From: Symsagittifera roscoffensis | Taxonomy: Eukaryota; Xenacoelomorpha; Acoela; Convolutidae | Direction: 5' to 3' | Length of the DNA stretch: 64,000 nt | Assembly: GCF_963678635.1 (NCBI RefSeq) | Contig: NC_087066.1 | Coordinates: forward strand, 13,438,517 to 13,502,516 | Part shown: positions 33,155 through 43,200 of the stretch, piece after piece | Layout of the letters: every line of letters starts with the position of its first letter | How positions within the stretch are numbered: the first letter of the stretch is position 1 | The notes under the pieces: generated by a model | The model's input: only the letters and a program-made list of their open reading frames with translations | Databases searched by the model: none | Told to the model about the DNA's origin: nothing | Program-made: the position numbers and the translations under genes

Positions 33155-36100
33155 ATCATATTTTCCTTCCGAAAGTAAGGCAACTCCACTTTATCTTCCC
33201 CGTTGCTCCTAGAGGCCGTTGTCATCACATTATATATGATGTTAAGGTCACGCAGGTTACAGTCTGCATTATGTTCCCTCTGCACATCCTGTGTCGCCCG
33301 TAGTATCGAGTCAGCGTTGGGACTAGGACACCATGATGGCTTCATCAATTCCCACACCACCATCACATAGCCATCACATATCCTCTAGCCGAGTTTCGGT
33401 ACTCCAACATCTCCCTCTATCCACCGGAGGGTTCATCTATCGCCACAGCCTCCGATACTGTCAATCGATTATATTCCACGGGTACTAGTTGTCCTGCAAC
33501 ACTTCCCTTTCCATGATTCATGGGAGATGGCTTGAAGTCCCTCATTTTGCTCTCTCCACATTGGCTGAGTATTTCCATTTCTAAAGTTGCTCCAGTCAGA
33601 GTGCGGTCACTCCTTTTGGATTTGTAACCGGTTGACTTTATCCCCGCCATGAGAATGGGTGGCAACATCGCTATATCAGTTAATATTCTATCTGTGCCAG
33701 ACAATTGATAATCACCTTGCCCCAAATCCATGACCTCCTCGACTCGTTTTCTTTTCGCTGAGTTACCAGCTTTCATCGATATTTCCGAATCCACTTTCGT
33801 CTTCCCAATTCTCCTCGGCATCACTCTGCTGCCTAACTTCATTTTCATCGCATTGATTTTATCAATCACCATTTTCGATCGTATCGTCCCTCTCCTGGTT
33901 CTTGACAGGTACACCACCTCTCCTTCATCGTCCTGCGGTGTCATCTTGATGGGAGAATTCGCTTCACTCTCATCAGTGGCTGAGTCGATCAATAACTCAC
34001 TCAGTCTCCCTTCACACTCATCAAGCTTGTCAAGTACTTCTCTCATCAAGGGTTGATTGAGACCTGTTTTGAGAATAGACTGGGTCCCATAGCTTTGAAC
34101 CACGGTCCAGACTTCTTCCATAAACGCCACTCTGTCCAGCTTACACCCCGTCCTACTCTCGTGGTCTCGGTGATGTACTTCCCATTCTTCTTCGGGCAGC
34201 GTTCCCAAGAAAGGTACTCTGGCTGAGGCCTCTATTCTTCTCCTACGAGGTGATTCCATGAGGATTCTCTGGTCGTTATTTCTTGAATTGCCAGGAGAGC
34301 TGCTCTCCGGCAAATTCTGTTTCATTTCCATAAAGGCTGACGGAGGCTCCAGTGTCGAGGTGCCTTCATCCGCTGGCTCAGTCGCTTCCAACGTGTCTGC
34401 ATTATTCTCAAGATCACTGAAGATATTGAAATCCAGGCTGGATGTTCCTCCTGTCGATGCCCTGTCATTTTCCCCACCAGCTTGATCTTGTTGCATGGGT
34501 TCTTCAGTCTGACGGCTTCCACCCTGTCCGTCATCTCCTTCTGACTTATCCTTATTCGAGCTCGATGGTCCTTGTTCGTCATTGTCGGCTCCTTCCTGGA
34601 ATCTCGGTATGAGCAATATACCGGCCGATTTATCTTCCTCTTCTCCATGGACCACTTTGATTTCTTCGCAGCCGAAGGGTGCTAGGAATGTTCTCGTCTG
34701 CAATATTCCTCCAACTTTCATCTCCTTTTTCACACTGGTCAGGATTAATGAGGCTTCAGGCAATTCGGTCCTGCCTCTCATTCTCATCGGAGCTAAGGCT
34801 AGTCCCTTCCATTCCTCATCAAATCTTTCAGGCTTGGGAGTAGCGGCGTTGCTTATTCGCCTTCTCGTCGCTTGATCCGTGTACGCAAATCGTGTGTACT
34901 GTAACACGGCCGCATTTATCCCCACAAAGTATGGATCCATCGTCACCGAGAAATTCCCTACTCTCCTTTCATTGGTTTCGAATGCTCTCAATCTAGGAGT
35001 TTGTACTACGGAGACTGCTCCGAGCAACATCCTTCTTATCAGAGGGAATTCAGGGATTGCCTCCGGTAGCTTCTTGTAATCGCCCCAGTCCTTCGTCTCT
35101 TCTCTCACCTTGTGATATGCTGCAGTGAGACGAGGCACTCTGGTTATTTCACCATTCGTTTTGTCATAGGGTCTCAGATTCCAAAGCTTTGGAAACACCT
35201 CGATGTGTTCTCTCTCTACTTCTCCCATGCGGTCACGGAAGTGATCGTCAAAATTGATGACTGTCATCTCTGGCTCCGATATTTTCGCAAATAACAGATC
35301 TTCACTCATGAGCTCCCGCAATGTGTGCTGCTCACACCAGTTCAGTGTACTACCGTCCACTGCCAATATGAGGTTCAGGTGCAGCACCGACCTCCTATAT
35401 GCTTCCACTTTAACGTCAGGGAACGCAAACGTGACTGCTGGTCCATAGATCACTGTCACGAACTCCGTGACTCCTCTGATCAGCGCCAAGGGATCGGTCC
35501 TCATAGCCAAGCTCAGATCCGTTAATAGCGGCATGCCTCCAACATGTCGTCTAACATCTTCCTCTCTTTCAATTGTCTCGCCTTCTCCGGTTCCAAAGCG
35601 ATTTTGCTGCAAGAGATATTGGATAAGAGTGTGTCTCAGGTCTCTTATTTTGTTCCACGAGTCCGTGGATTTCTTCATATCCAAGTTCCTCACTCTCTCT
35701 TTCATCTGCTCTGGACAACGTGCCAGTTTCATTAGTCCTCCCAAGTTTCCGTGGGTTATTGCGATCAATGTCAGAAGTCCATCTAGTCGCAGGTTCTGTA
35801 TTCCATCCGTGAGCAGTATCGCCGGTCCTTTCACGAAACTCTCCGCTCCGAATGTCACGAACAAGGCTATTAATTCCACTATCGATACTCTCACTACTGC
35901 TTGGAGGAATTCCTTTATCAAATAGTGCGAGACTTTCGGGTAAACTTTTGCCAAGAAGGACGCGGTCCATCCGGCTCCCAACCCTTCTAGCATGCTATCC
36001 GTCCTTTCAAATCCCTCCTGTCCCTTCACTTCCTGGGTCCAGAAGGTTTCCAGAGTAATCTGACACATTCTGTTCACGAACTCAGCGGTCTTTTCTCCGG

Positions 36101-36590
36101 CATTTTCCGCCAGGTTCACCTCCTTCAACAAGTAGGCGTGTATCTTCGTGATCATTACTGGGCCTTGCTGAAAAGCATCTGCACCCAATGCCGCTACTCT
36201 AGGATTCAGGTGTAGCCAATGGTTTGCTTCCGGATTGGTTCTCAGAACCATCGCCTCCAGATGAGCTCTCGTCTCCAGTGAATTTTTTCTTCTTGTGTCT
36301 TCACTTGCCACTTCCATTGCTCGGAACCATAAGTCGTTGGACATTGCCGTGATCACTCGATGGTCGTCATCTATTCCCGGTTTCAGTTTGAGTTGTCGAC
36401 TGAAGTTGGACAGTTCCAATCCCAGCACTTCGTCCAACACTAACATGTGTAGCGCGTGGTCCTTGAATCCTCTCATCGCGTTTGAGATATCTGACCATAC
36501 TGCAGGCAGTTCAGCCTTAAGTGGCCTCAGGTTCTCCATTTCTCTCATGCGATTCGGGGCCGATATGATCACATCATATTTTCCTTCCGA
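30010..36590 (-). repeat. Tandem ~3.2-kb duplication within ORF3 (copy C)
   Basis: Blocks 30010-33178 and about 33420-36590 are direct repeats with an offset of 3,418 bases and almost identical sequence (many hundreds of bases with no visible difference). The junction at about 33177-33181 shows a 4-base overlap (AGGC) between the two joined sites. A divergent patch at about 35753-35945 interrupts the identity. Confidence 0.8.
33181..33416 (-). pseudogene. A-like ORF3 piece at duplication junction (copy C)
   Basis: Continues the upstream ORF3 copy after its TAG (33417-33419) and is nearly identical to copy A 21742-21977, including the same internal ~0.95-kb deletion. It runs through PSWCPSPNADSILRATQDVQ to VELP, where it jumps out of frame to the second ORF3 copy. 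Non-functional. Confidence 0.75.
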
Positions 36591-37439
36591 AAGTAAGGCT
36601 ACCATTGCATACACAAATTTCAGTCCATCCGGGAGATGTGCATATCCCGGAGACAACGCAAATACTACTCTCAACGCCACTTTATTGAATGACCCCTCCT
36701 TCGTCGCATCCACCACTTCACCCATCGACTCCAGGATGTCTTTTATTGCTGGCCATACTGCGTTTTCTGCTGTTGCAGGATCTCTGAGCCTGCTCAGAAA
36801 ACCTCTACTGTGTAGATGGTCATTGATGCCAGCAAACACAATCGTTATTGGGTTCATGTCTGTCTGCCTTTGTACCCCTATAGCCAAAGACACTGATTGC
36901 AATAGGTCTAGGTCAACCGCGGCCAACATTATGACGTCCGGCCAGAACAAAGACTTGGAGGTGTACACGAACTCTGAATTCGCTACTACCATGATTTTGG
37001 CCTTCCTCATCTCTGCTTTGTCGTAGGCGGCGAAGATGGTCTCATCTTTCTTTATCGCTGTCAATCCGCCATATCTCTGGGCATCACCATCTTGGTTCAC
37101 TAGTTTTGGGTATACTCTCTCCTTCACATGACCAGGTGGTGTCGTCAGTTGCCTAAATATCTTCACGTGTTGTCCAATCGGCGCTCTCGCCGTCAGGAAT
37201 CTTCCTGGTCTTTCTTCACGATTCCCCTCATCATGGTTCAATCTCACATCTTGCAACGGTCTCGCATTCACTGGTCCCATCGTGTTTTTAGAGGGCAGTC
37301 CCTCCAAGTCAGCAAATCTCAAGGCCGTCGTGGAGCTGAAGTTTATGCTAGCGGCTATCAACCAGTCTACGCCGGTTATTGAGTATAATCTGCTGACGGA
37401 TAGCGTCTTTATGTTGCCATAAAAACATACATGTAACAT
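33417..37439 (-). CDS. LTR-leader/ORF3 fusion frame (copy C, upstream copy)
   Basis: 1,341 codons. Its first ATG (37439) lies in the last bases of the LTR, and the first ~12 residues (MLHVCFYGNIKT) come from the LTR end and leader start. ORF3 sequence follows from LSVSRLYSITGVDW. The second SGNH-like region is complete: VVANSEF, FAGIND and DDDH are all present. The rest parallels 28118-33154. The end (AIDEPSGG then TAG) is copy-A type, whereas the other copy reads TGGYMEM there. Fusion by deletion put an AUG in frame with ORF3, so a protein could be made if the LTR were active; that is an inference. Confidence 0.65.
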   Translation of the reverse strand: MLHVCFYGNIKTLSVSRLYSITGVDWLIAASINFSSTTALRFADLEGLPSKNTMGPVNARPLQDVRLNHDEGNREERPGRFLTARAPIGQHVKIFRQLTTPPGHVKERVYPKLVNQDGDAQRYGGLTAIKKDETIFAAYDKAEMRKAKIMVVANSEFVYTSKSLFWPDVIMLAAVDLDLLQSVSLAIGVQRQTDMNPITIVFAGINDHLHSRGFLSRLRDPATAENAVWPAIKDILESMGEVVDATKEGSFNKVALRVVFALSPGYAHLPDGLKFVYAMVALLSEGKYDVIISAPNRMREMENLRPLKAELPAVWSDISNAMRGFKDHALHMLVLDEVLGLELSNFSRQLKLKPGIDDDHRVITAMSNDLWFRAMEVASEDTRRKNSLETRAHLEAMVLRTNPEANHWLHLNPRVAALGADAFQQGPVMITKIHAYLLKEVNLAENAGEKTAEFVNRMCQITLETFWTQEVKGQEGFERTDSMLEGLGAGWTASFLAKVYPKVSHYLIKEFLQAVVRVSIVELIALFVTFGAESFVKGPAILLTDGIQNLRLDGLLTLIAITHGNLGGLMKLARCPEQMKERVRNLDMKKSTDSWNKIRDLRHTLIQYLLQQNRFGTGEGETIEREEDVRRHVGGMPLLTDLSLAMRTDPLALIRGVTEFVTVIYGPAVTFAFPDVKVEAYRRSVLHLNLILAVDGSTLNWCEQHTLRELMSEDLLFAKISEPEMTVINFDDHFRDRMGEVEREHIEVFPKLWNLRPYDKTNGEITRVPRLTAAYHKVREETKDWGDYKKLPEAIPEFPLIRRMLLGAVSVVQTPRLRAFETNERRVGNFSVTMDPYFVGINAAVLQYTRFAYTDQATRRRISNAATPKPERFDEEWKGLALAPMRMRGRTELPEASLILTSVKKEMKVGGILQTRTFLAPFGCEEIKVVHGEEEDKSAGILLIPRFQEGADNDEQGPSSSNKDKSEGDDGQGGSRQTEEPMQQDQAGGENDRASTGGTSSLDFNIFSDLENNADTLEATEPADEGTSTLEPPSAFMEMKQNLPESSSPGNSRNNDQRILMESPRRRRIEASARVPFLGTLPEEEWEVHHRDHESRTGCKLDRVAFMEEVWTVVQSYGTQSILKTGLNQPLMREVLDKLDECEGRLSELLIDSATDESEANSPIKMTPQDDEGEVVYLSRTRRGTIRSKMVIDKINAMKMKLGSRVMPRRIGKTKVDSEISMKAGNSAKRKRVEEVMDLGQGDYQLSGTDRILTDIAMLPPILMAGIKSTGYKSKRSDRTLTGATLEMEILSQCGESKMRDFKPSPMNHGKGSVAGQLVPVEYNRLTVSEAVAIDEPSGG

Positions 37440-38147
37440 TCGCCCGGAAGATACATATCGACGGAAAACAAAACTAAGTCTTAAGACGACTGGCTAGCGT
37501 CTAAACAGAGCTTTGAATGCTTTTCACCGTCTCTACCAAGCCAGTACTTTTCGGTGGTCTTTTCTAACATCGGGTCGACAAAAACGTTACTGCTTTCGGC
37601 TTCGGTCAAAACACCCAAATTAACTGAATTACATGCAGAAATAGTGAGCTCATGGCTGGGTCTCAGTATCCCCAGACCACGAGGTCACTCCTAAAAACAG
37701 GGCTACTACTCATTATATTACTATTGTTTTTGTTCATTGGATAAAAATCATCATCTCCATCGAAGATGGATCAACCCTTTCCCCCAACTCCTAGCTTCTC
37801 ATCCTTATCAAAATGAATTTGGATATTAATTAAATTCAAGTCAGGACATGACAGGAAGCTAAAAGTTTACACGAGTCAATAAAAGTTTCAGTCCCGAGAC
37901 CCTTCCGGATTCTTGAATCCGCTGAATCAAGCTCGTTAATCTTGATTTCTTCCTAATCCGGAAGGCTGGTTTCTTACCCTTCACCGTTGTTCGCAACGGC
38001 CTTGCAACTATTGTAGCAGCACAATAGTTGCAACTCGGAACGTTCTCTGCTATTCCTGCAATCTGCTGCTGTTTTTCAACCACGATTATCGTTGTTATCG
38101 TCAGCGCAACTAATGTTGTTGTGTTTTTTCTCTCGTTTTTTGTCAAA
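37432..38147 (-). repeat. 5' LTR fragment of copy C
   Basis: Starts (plus strand) TGTAACATTCGCCCGG and follows the LTR for ~715 bases, until GTTTTTTGTCAAA at about 38147, where it switches to the leader of copy B. The distal LTR part, with the CRE-like site, is missing. It has small differences from 25485-26200, such as TTTACACGAG for TTTATACGAG. Confidence 0.75.
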
Positions 38148-39109
38148 AACAACGAAAACAGACCGGTTTTTAGGGTCAAAATTGCGATATTTTGATCTCC
38201 CCACAAGTCGCGATTTTTGAGATATCGATATTTTTTGAAACGGAAAAAAGCGCTAAGTTAGTGTGTTACATCGTAACTGCACTACCATAATTGATAGAAC
38301 CGGTTACGTTAAGTTCGAAAGTGGTTGGAACTATTTTGGTACCGAAAACTGAAATTTCGTGATTTTTGAGAAAACGGAACACTATAAATTTAGAACATTT
38401 TTTGACATTTTTGAGTTACGACAGTAAAAATAAGTGTTCGGACAACGTCCACTAGTGAATCTACGAGTTTTAAAACCCGCTACCCGAAAGCCTTCCGGGT
38501 TGCAGAGAAATCGAACATAACGTGTTTGATTTGGTGGGTTCATCAATCCGGAGGGGTCCAGGTAGCATAGTTTTTCGCAAATTTTTTCTACAAAAGCGTT
38601 TTAGATCGGGTCTTTTGCATTGAACTAGAAGAGTATAGGCCTTCTGAGCTCGGATCAATAATTTTTAGGTTGAAAGGACCAGATTTGCGGGAAAAGTTAG
38701 GCGGAACCTATAAGAGAGAAAATTTTTGAGTTTGGAAAAAAGACGTTTTGGTTAATAACTTTGGAACTACTGAGCATATCGAGTTGATCTTGGTACCAAT
38801 AGAACAGAAATTAGCTGAACATACTGATAGGGTCAGAAATCTTTCGGAAAAATAAAGGTGAAAATTTTTTGAGATTGTTTTTAGCAAATTCCTCAATTTG
38901 GAAGGGTACACCCTTCACGTTTTACAAAAATTTTTAGAAGAGCCCTTATACCCCTACCAAAAGGTAATAGCGGTTGAATAAAGTAACTTTAGGCCGTTCT
39001 AGACGAAATGGGAGGGCTAAAGGCACAGCAAAAGCTTAATCGAGCCGAAGTTAGGCGAGTAATAAGACCCTTCACCGTTAGTGTGAATTGTCAAATAAGA
39101 GGCTTAACT

Positions 39110-39440
39110 TCAAACCGGAAGGGTCTAGGAAGGTAGTACATACCCTTCCCAGTTAATTGAAAGAGCATAATTGCATCGGAGAACGTATCCGGAGGGGTAT
39201 AGGTTGAAAGAAAGAAATCTACGAAAAGCTACTTTTACAAAATCGGAGGGCTCCCAATCCGGAGGGGTCGAAGTTTTTTCAAGAGGGGTCCGAATCCGGA
39301 GGGGTCTTATAGTTGCTAAGTCTGAGGGGTCGAAATCCGGAGGGGTCTTATATTAACCAATTCGGAGGGGTCCAAATCCGGAGGGGTCTAGATTCTATTA
39401 GTCCGGAAGGGTCCTATTTGTGCCAATCCGGAGGGGTATT
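39110..39440 (+). repeat. G-rich AATCCGGAGGGGTC motif array in leader B
   Basis: At least twelve degenerate copies in ~330 bases, several as tight pairs (for example AGGGGTCCGAATCCGGAGGGGTC around 39287). All are in one orientation. The motif is kept in copy A but the spacers are not. A single copy also lies at about 38546. Confidence 0.7.
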
Positions 39441-39670
39441 ATTTTATTAAGGACTTAGGCAGACGAAAGAAAGACTAAAAAGTGAGAGGTATTAGGTTAT
39501 TAACACACAGGCTAGGTATCAGTGACTGCACTGGTAACTTGCCTTTCAATAAGAACCAGACTAATACAAAACAGGTCCGAACTCGGATATTCGCGACACT
39601 AAGTCTAAATTAAAAAGAGCGTGATTCATTGGTGTGGATTGTAATATAATACGTTTTTGGGAAAAAGTGA

Positions 39671-39808
39671 CTGCCCTGAGGATTTTAGTAGGTCTAGCTC
39701 GGGCAGTCCGAAGGCAGATAGGTAACACAGTACTCGGTGGGTGCAATAGACGCCCACTTGAGAAAATTACTGCCTTCAAAGTTTTGTCTGTTTGGTGCAG
39801 CACCGAGC
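39671..39808 (+). ncRNA. Conserved foldable leader segment (B)
   Basis: Counterpart of 5485-5620, nearly identical over ~135 bases while flanking leader sequence differs. CTGCCC/GGGCAG (39671-39676, 39701-39706), GAAGGCAG/CTGCCTTC and GTGGG/CCCAC pairings are all kept. The TTGGTGC hairpin arm differs from A by a change that leaves a U-G pair. Confidence 0.4.
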
Positions 39809-40219
39809 AGGGAAAGCTTTTTCTTTAAAAGACAGGTTCGACTATTGTACTGCGACCGACTAAGAGTACAAGACACATACAGTTTTTGTTATATATACAT
39901 TCATATCGTGTCAATAGAATTTTTTTTTGTTTTTGATTTTAAATCAACGTAAACTGTGCTTGATAGGGTAGTGAATACACTATCTTTTAAATTGACTGAT
40001 AACATCATATTGTGCTAATTTCCAAATCTCTGGACCGATAATCGGTTAGTGTGAATAAATTTTATACAAACTGTACTCTGACAACATACAGGGATTCGTG
40101 GTCACTATTTAATAGAATCTGGTGAAATTTATTGTGTTGTGTCATTATTATTGTTAATAAAACTATAAGGTCTCTAGCAATTGAGTCAAGAGTAGGCATT
40201 GGAAAGTGACAAATAGAGA

Positions 40220-43200
40220 ATGAGTCTAGACAAGTCAAGGATACCAAAACGAGGTGATAGCTCTAGGAAATTCATACCTGAAAAGCAAAGAAAAACGATG
40301 ACCGATCCTTTTGTGGATTGGATCAAGCGATCCCGGTCTGATAAAAGAGGGACGGTTTCAGGCAGAATAGTTGAAACGAGAAGTCAGAAGACCTCAGAAG
40401 AGCGAAGAGAACTGTTAGAAGTGGAGGTCAATACAGACCATACCATGAACGACAACCAGGAAGTAAATGAACTGGAAGGGAGAGGCAGAAGGCTGGCGAG
40501 TGAATCTACCCCGGTAGAACAAGGCCATGATTTTGCCACTTCCACCGGGACATTGGATCGAGAAGAGATGTCGGAACTGTCCGACATCTCAACTGAGGTA
40601 GCGGCAACTAGAAGATCTCCGACAGACAACACTATGATGGCAAGCGGAACTGGGAAACAAACAACGTCATCATCGTTCTCAGAAAGAATGAAGAACACCT
40701 TCGGAAACATCTTTCCATTCAGCATGGGAGGAGGAGCAGGAAACGATGGTGAGTCCCAGGAGGAAGAAGATGAAGAGGAGCAAGGTGACTTTGGATCTCA
40801 AGTCAGCCTCAATAGTTCGATCCAGGAGAGTGAGGCACACGTCGGAAGAGAGACTGGAACCATGGACAAATTTGGTGCAGTGACAACGATAAGCAAAGAG
40901 GCAAATACACCAGGCCAGTCAAAAGACTTCGCGATTAGGGCAAGTTCAGAGCCACAACCTGGTGAGAATAGAACCAGAGGGCTCGGCAACGCGTTAATTG
41001 ATCCTGAAATAAATAATGAAAAGAGGTTGAAGCAGAGAGTCAAGGCCCGGATCTCGACAAGCACGAAGTTAACTGGGACCGACAGGGTTACACCACCACT
41101 AGTGACGCCACTCGTGGAGAACGGGGCAGCACTAGAGGAAGCCTTAAACAACATAGTGGACGGTTTAGGAGAACAAAACGAGCAAATGTCAATAAGGATG
41201 AGTGAACTAGAAAGAGCAGTTCACATTGAAAGAGAAAGGCTGCGGGAAGAAATAAACCGCAACAGACAAGAAGTAGACAGGAGCGAAAAACGCTTGAAAG
41301 AGAGAACGGACGAACACATGACGAGGAACTTGTCGCGAATGACAAGAGAGGCGGAACAGAGGGAGTTACGCTTAAGAGCCGACATGGAGAAGTTAAGAAT
41401 TCAGCAAGAGCAGTCTCTTGGGACTCTTGACACAAAGATAGATGCGATGATGGAGAGGCGAACTCAGGCTATCATTGATAGGTTGGACGGGCTACTAGGC
41501 AGCAAGAGTGGACCAAAAGAAGGAGGGCCGAACTCGGGAGGTCCCAGCAGGGAACCGAGGGTGAACTTCAATGAACATCAAAGGAGGAATATGCATGGAT
41601 CCACTAGAGGCAGGGGCAGTTCATCAGGTCATGCCACAAGGGGTAATGGAGCATGGGGCCCAAACAATAGAGCAAGTTCAACGGGGAACAGACAAACCTC
41701 TAACGAACGACCAACGCAAGGCACACATGCAACTGGGAGTAGTGATTCCGGCAACTGGGGGCATGCAGACCCGAGGAGGAGTCATGTGGGCCAAGCGGGA
41801 AGCACTCAAGGTGATTTGGATGGCAGGGATGCACCGCACACAGAGCCTTCGACGAGGTGTGAGGACACTCAAGCGGGACACTCAAGGGATGCTACGGCAA
41901 TGGCCACAGCATTTGAACCCCTGAACAGGTCTTTGGAGACATTCCTGACGAGGTTATCTAGAACCAATGAACGCAGTGAGAAGTCCAGAAGAGTCTTTAA
42001 GAAGCCAAGATGCTACAAAGACGAATCTGATGGCTGTATTGATACCTGGATAGAGGTAATGAAGCTGCATTTCGAGGAAGAGGACTTGTCGGAGAGACAG
42101 GAATGCAGCGCGCTCACCAGCAACTTAGAAGGGACAGCCCTGAACTGTGTCATGGCCAAGAAACAGTATCAACGTGACACTGCTGAGAAAATCTTCGAAA
42201 TCTTGTTAAACCGTTTCGGATCAGGGGTGCAGGGGCACCAGGCGATGATGCGCTTCGAGAAACGGAGGCAACGGGAGGATGAAACCATAGACAAGTTTCT
42301 CGATGATTTGGAAATGCTGAGAAGACGCAGCCAACCGGATGAGTCAAACCGAAGGATGAACCTGGCCGTAGCCTCAAAATTCATCGATGGTGTGAAAAAT
42401 GATGAACTTCGTACGATGCTAGCAAAGCTTTACACACCACTATCAACTAATGCTCCAACACTGGAGGAGTTAAGGCTCAAATCAAAGGAGTATCTTTTGT
42501 TGAAACCTCCTTCGAGATCTGGGTATTACAAGAACAACTATGGAAATTTTAACAACGGACCAGCAAACCAAGGGAGCAATTGGTACAAACCGAGGGATGA
42601 TATGGACAAGAGACGCTCTTGTGCTAATTGCAGTTCAACAGACCATCATGTGTCAGCATGCCCAGCTTACAAACAAGGCATGAAAGCAATGGGCTTTAGC
42701 CTCGAGGACGAAGATGCGTCAGAATTGGACCATGAGGATTTCATGAGGGGAGTAATAGCGAAATTCGGCCCGAGGTGTTTCTTTTGCAACTTGGAAGGTC
42801 ATTTTAAATCAGATTGTCCGCAATTCTGGGATGCAGTGGCAGACATCAAGCATCCAAGACATGAAGAAGCTTTGTCAGGAGTGAAAGCCAGCAAGGCTCG
42901 AGTTTTGAGTGAAGCGGAGGCACGCAGAAAAGATAAACCTCAAGAGCTAGCGGCAAAGAAAATGCAAGCGGTAACAGGGGAGACACATGAGCCGGAACCA
43001 GCAACTGCGGCTGAGGACTTCAAGATCGATTATAAGGCAGCCGCAAGGGATGCTCTAAATAGAGTACAACAGGAATTGGTGACGAAAGAGATCGAACAAA
43101 AAGTGAAACTTGAACTGGAAAATGAAAAGCTTCAGGAGCAATTGAATACCTTCGAAGCAACGGAGTTCGAGGAGACGAAAACACCAAGCAGTTTAGACAT

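Larger units (their letters stand above)
25485..38147 (-). mobile_element. Copy C: internally deleted element with tandem ORF3 duplication
   Basis: Read on the minus strand: 5' LTR fragment (38147-37432); ~24 bases of leader start; then directly ORF3 from the second SGNH-like region (37407-33417); a short A-like piece (33416-33181); a second, longer ORF3 copy (33178-27224); 3' UTR; purine tract; 3' LTR (26821-25485). The whole leader, gag-pol and ORF3 N-terminus are missing. The start of the leader just after the LTR (ATGTTTTTATGGC) matches 3095-3107 of copy A, which confirms the LTR border. Confidence 0.8.
38148..40219 (+). other. Leader (5' UTR) of copy B
   Basis: Non-coding, AT-rich, colinear with 3967-5824 of copy A. 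Carries the G-rich motif array and the foldable segment listed separately. The last ~190 bases before gag (about 40025-40215) are unique to this copy because A has deleted them. No long conserved frame. Confidence 0.7.

Noticed and set aside
36295-37026. 243-codon plus-strand ORF (also 52768-53499 minus)
   Set aside because: Antisense shadow of ORF3; its presence in several copies only reflects ORF3 homology.
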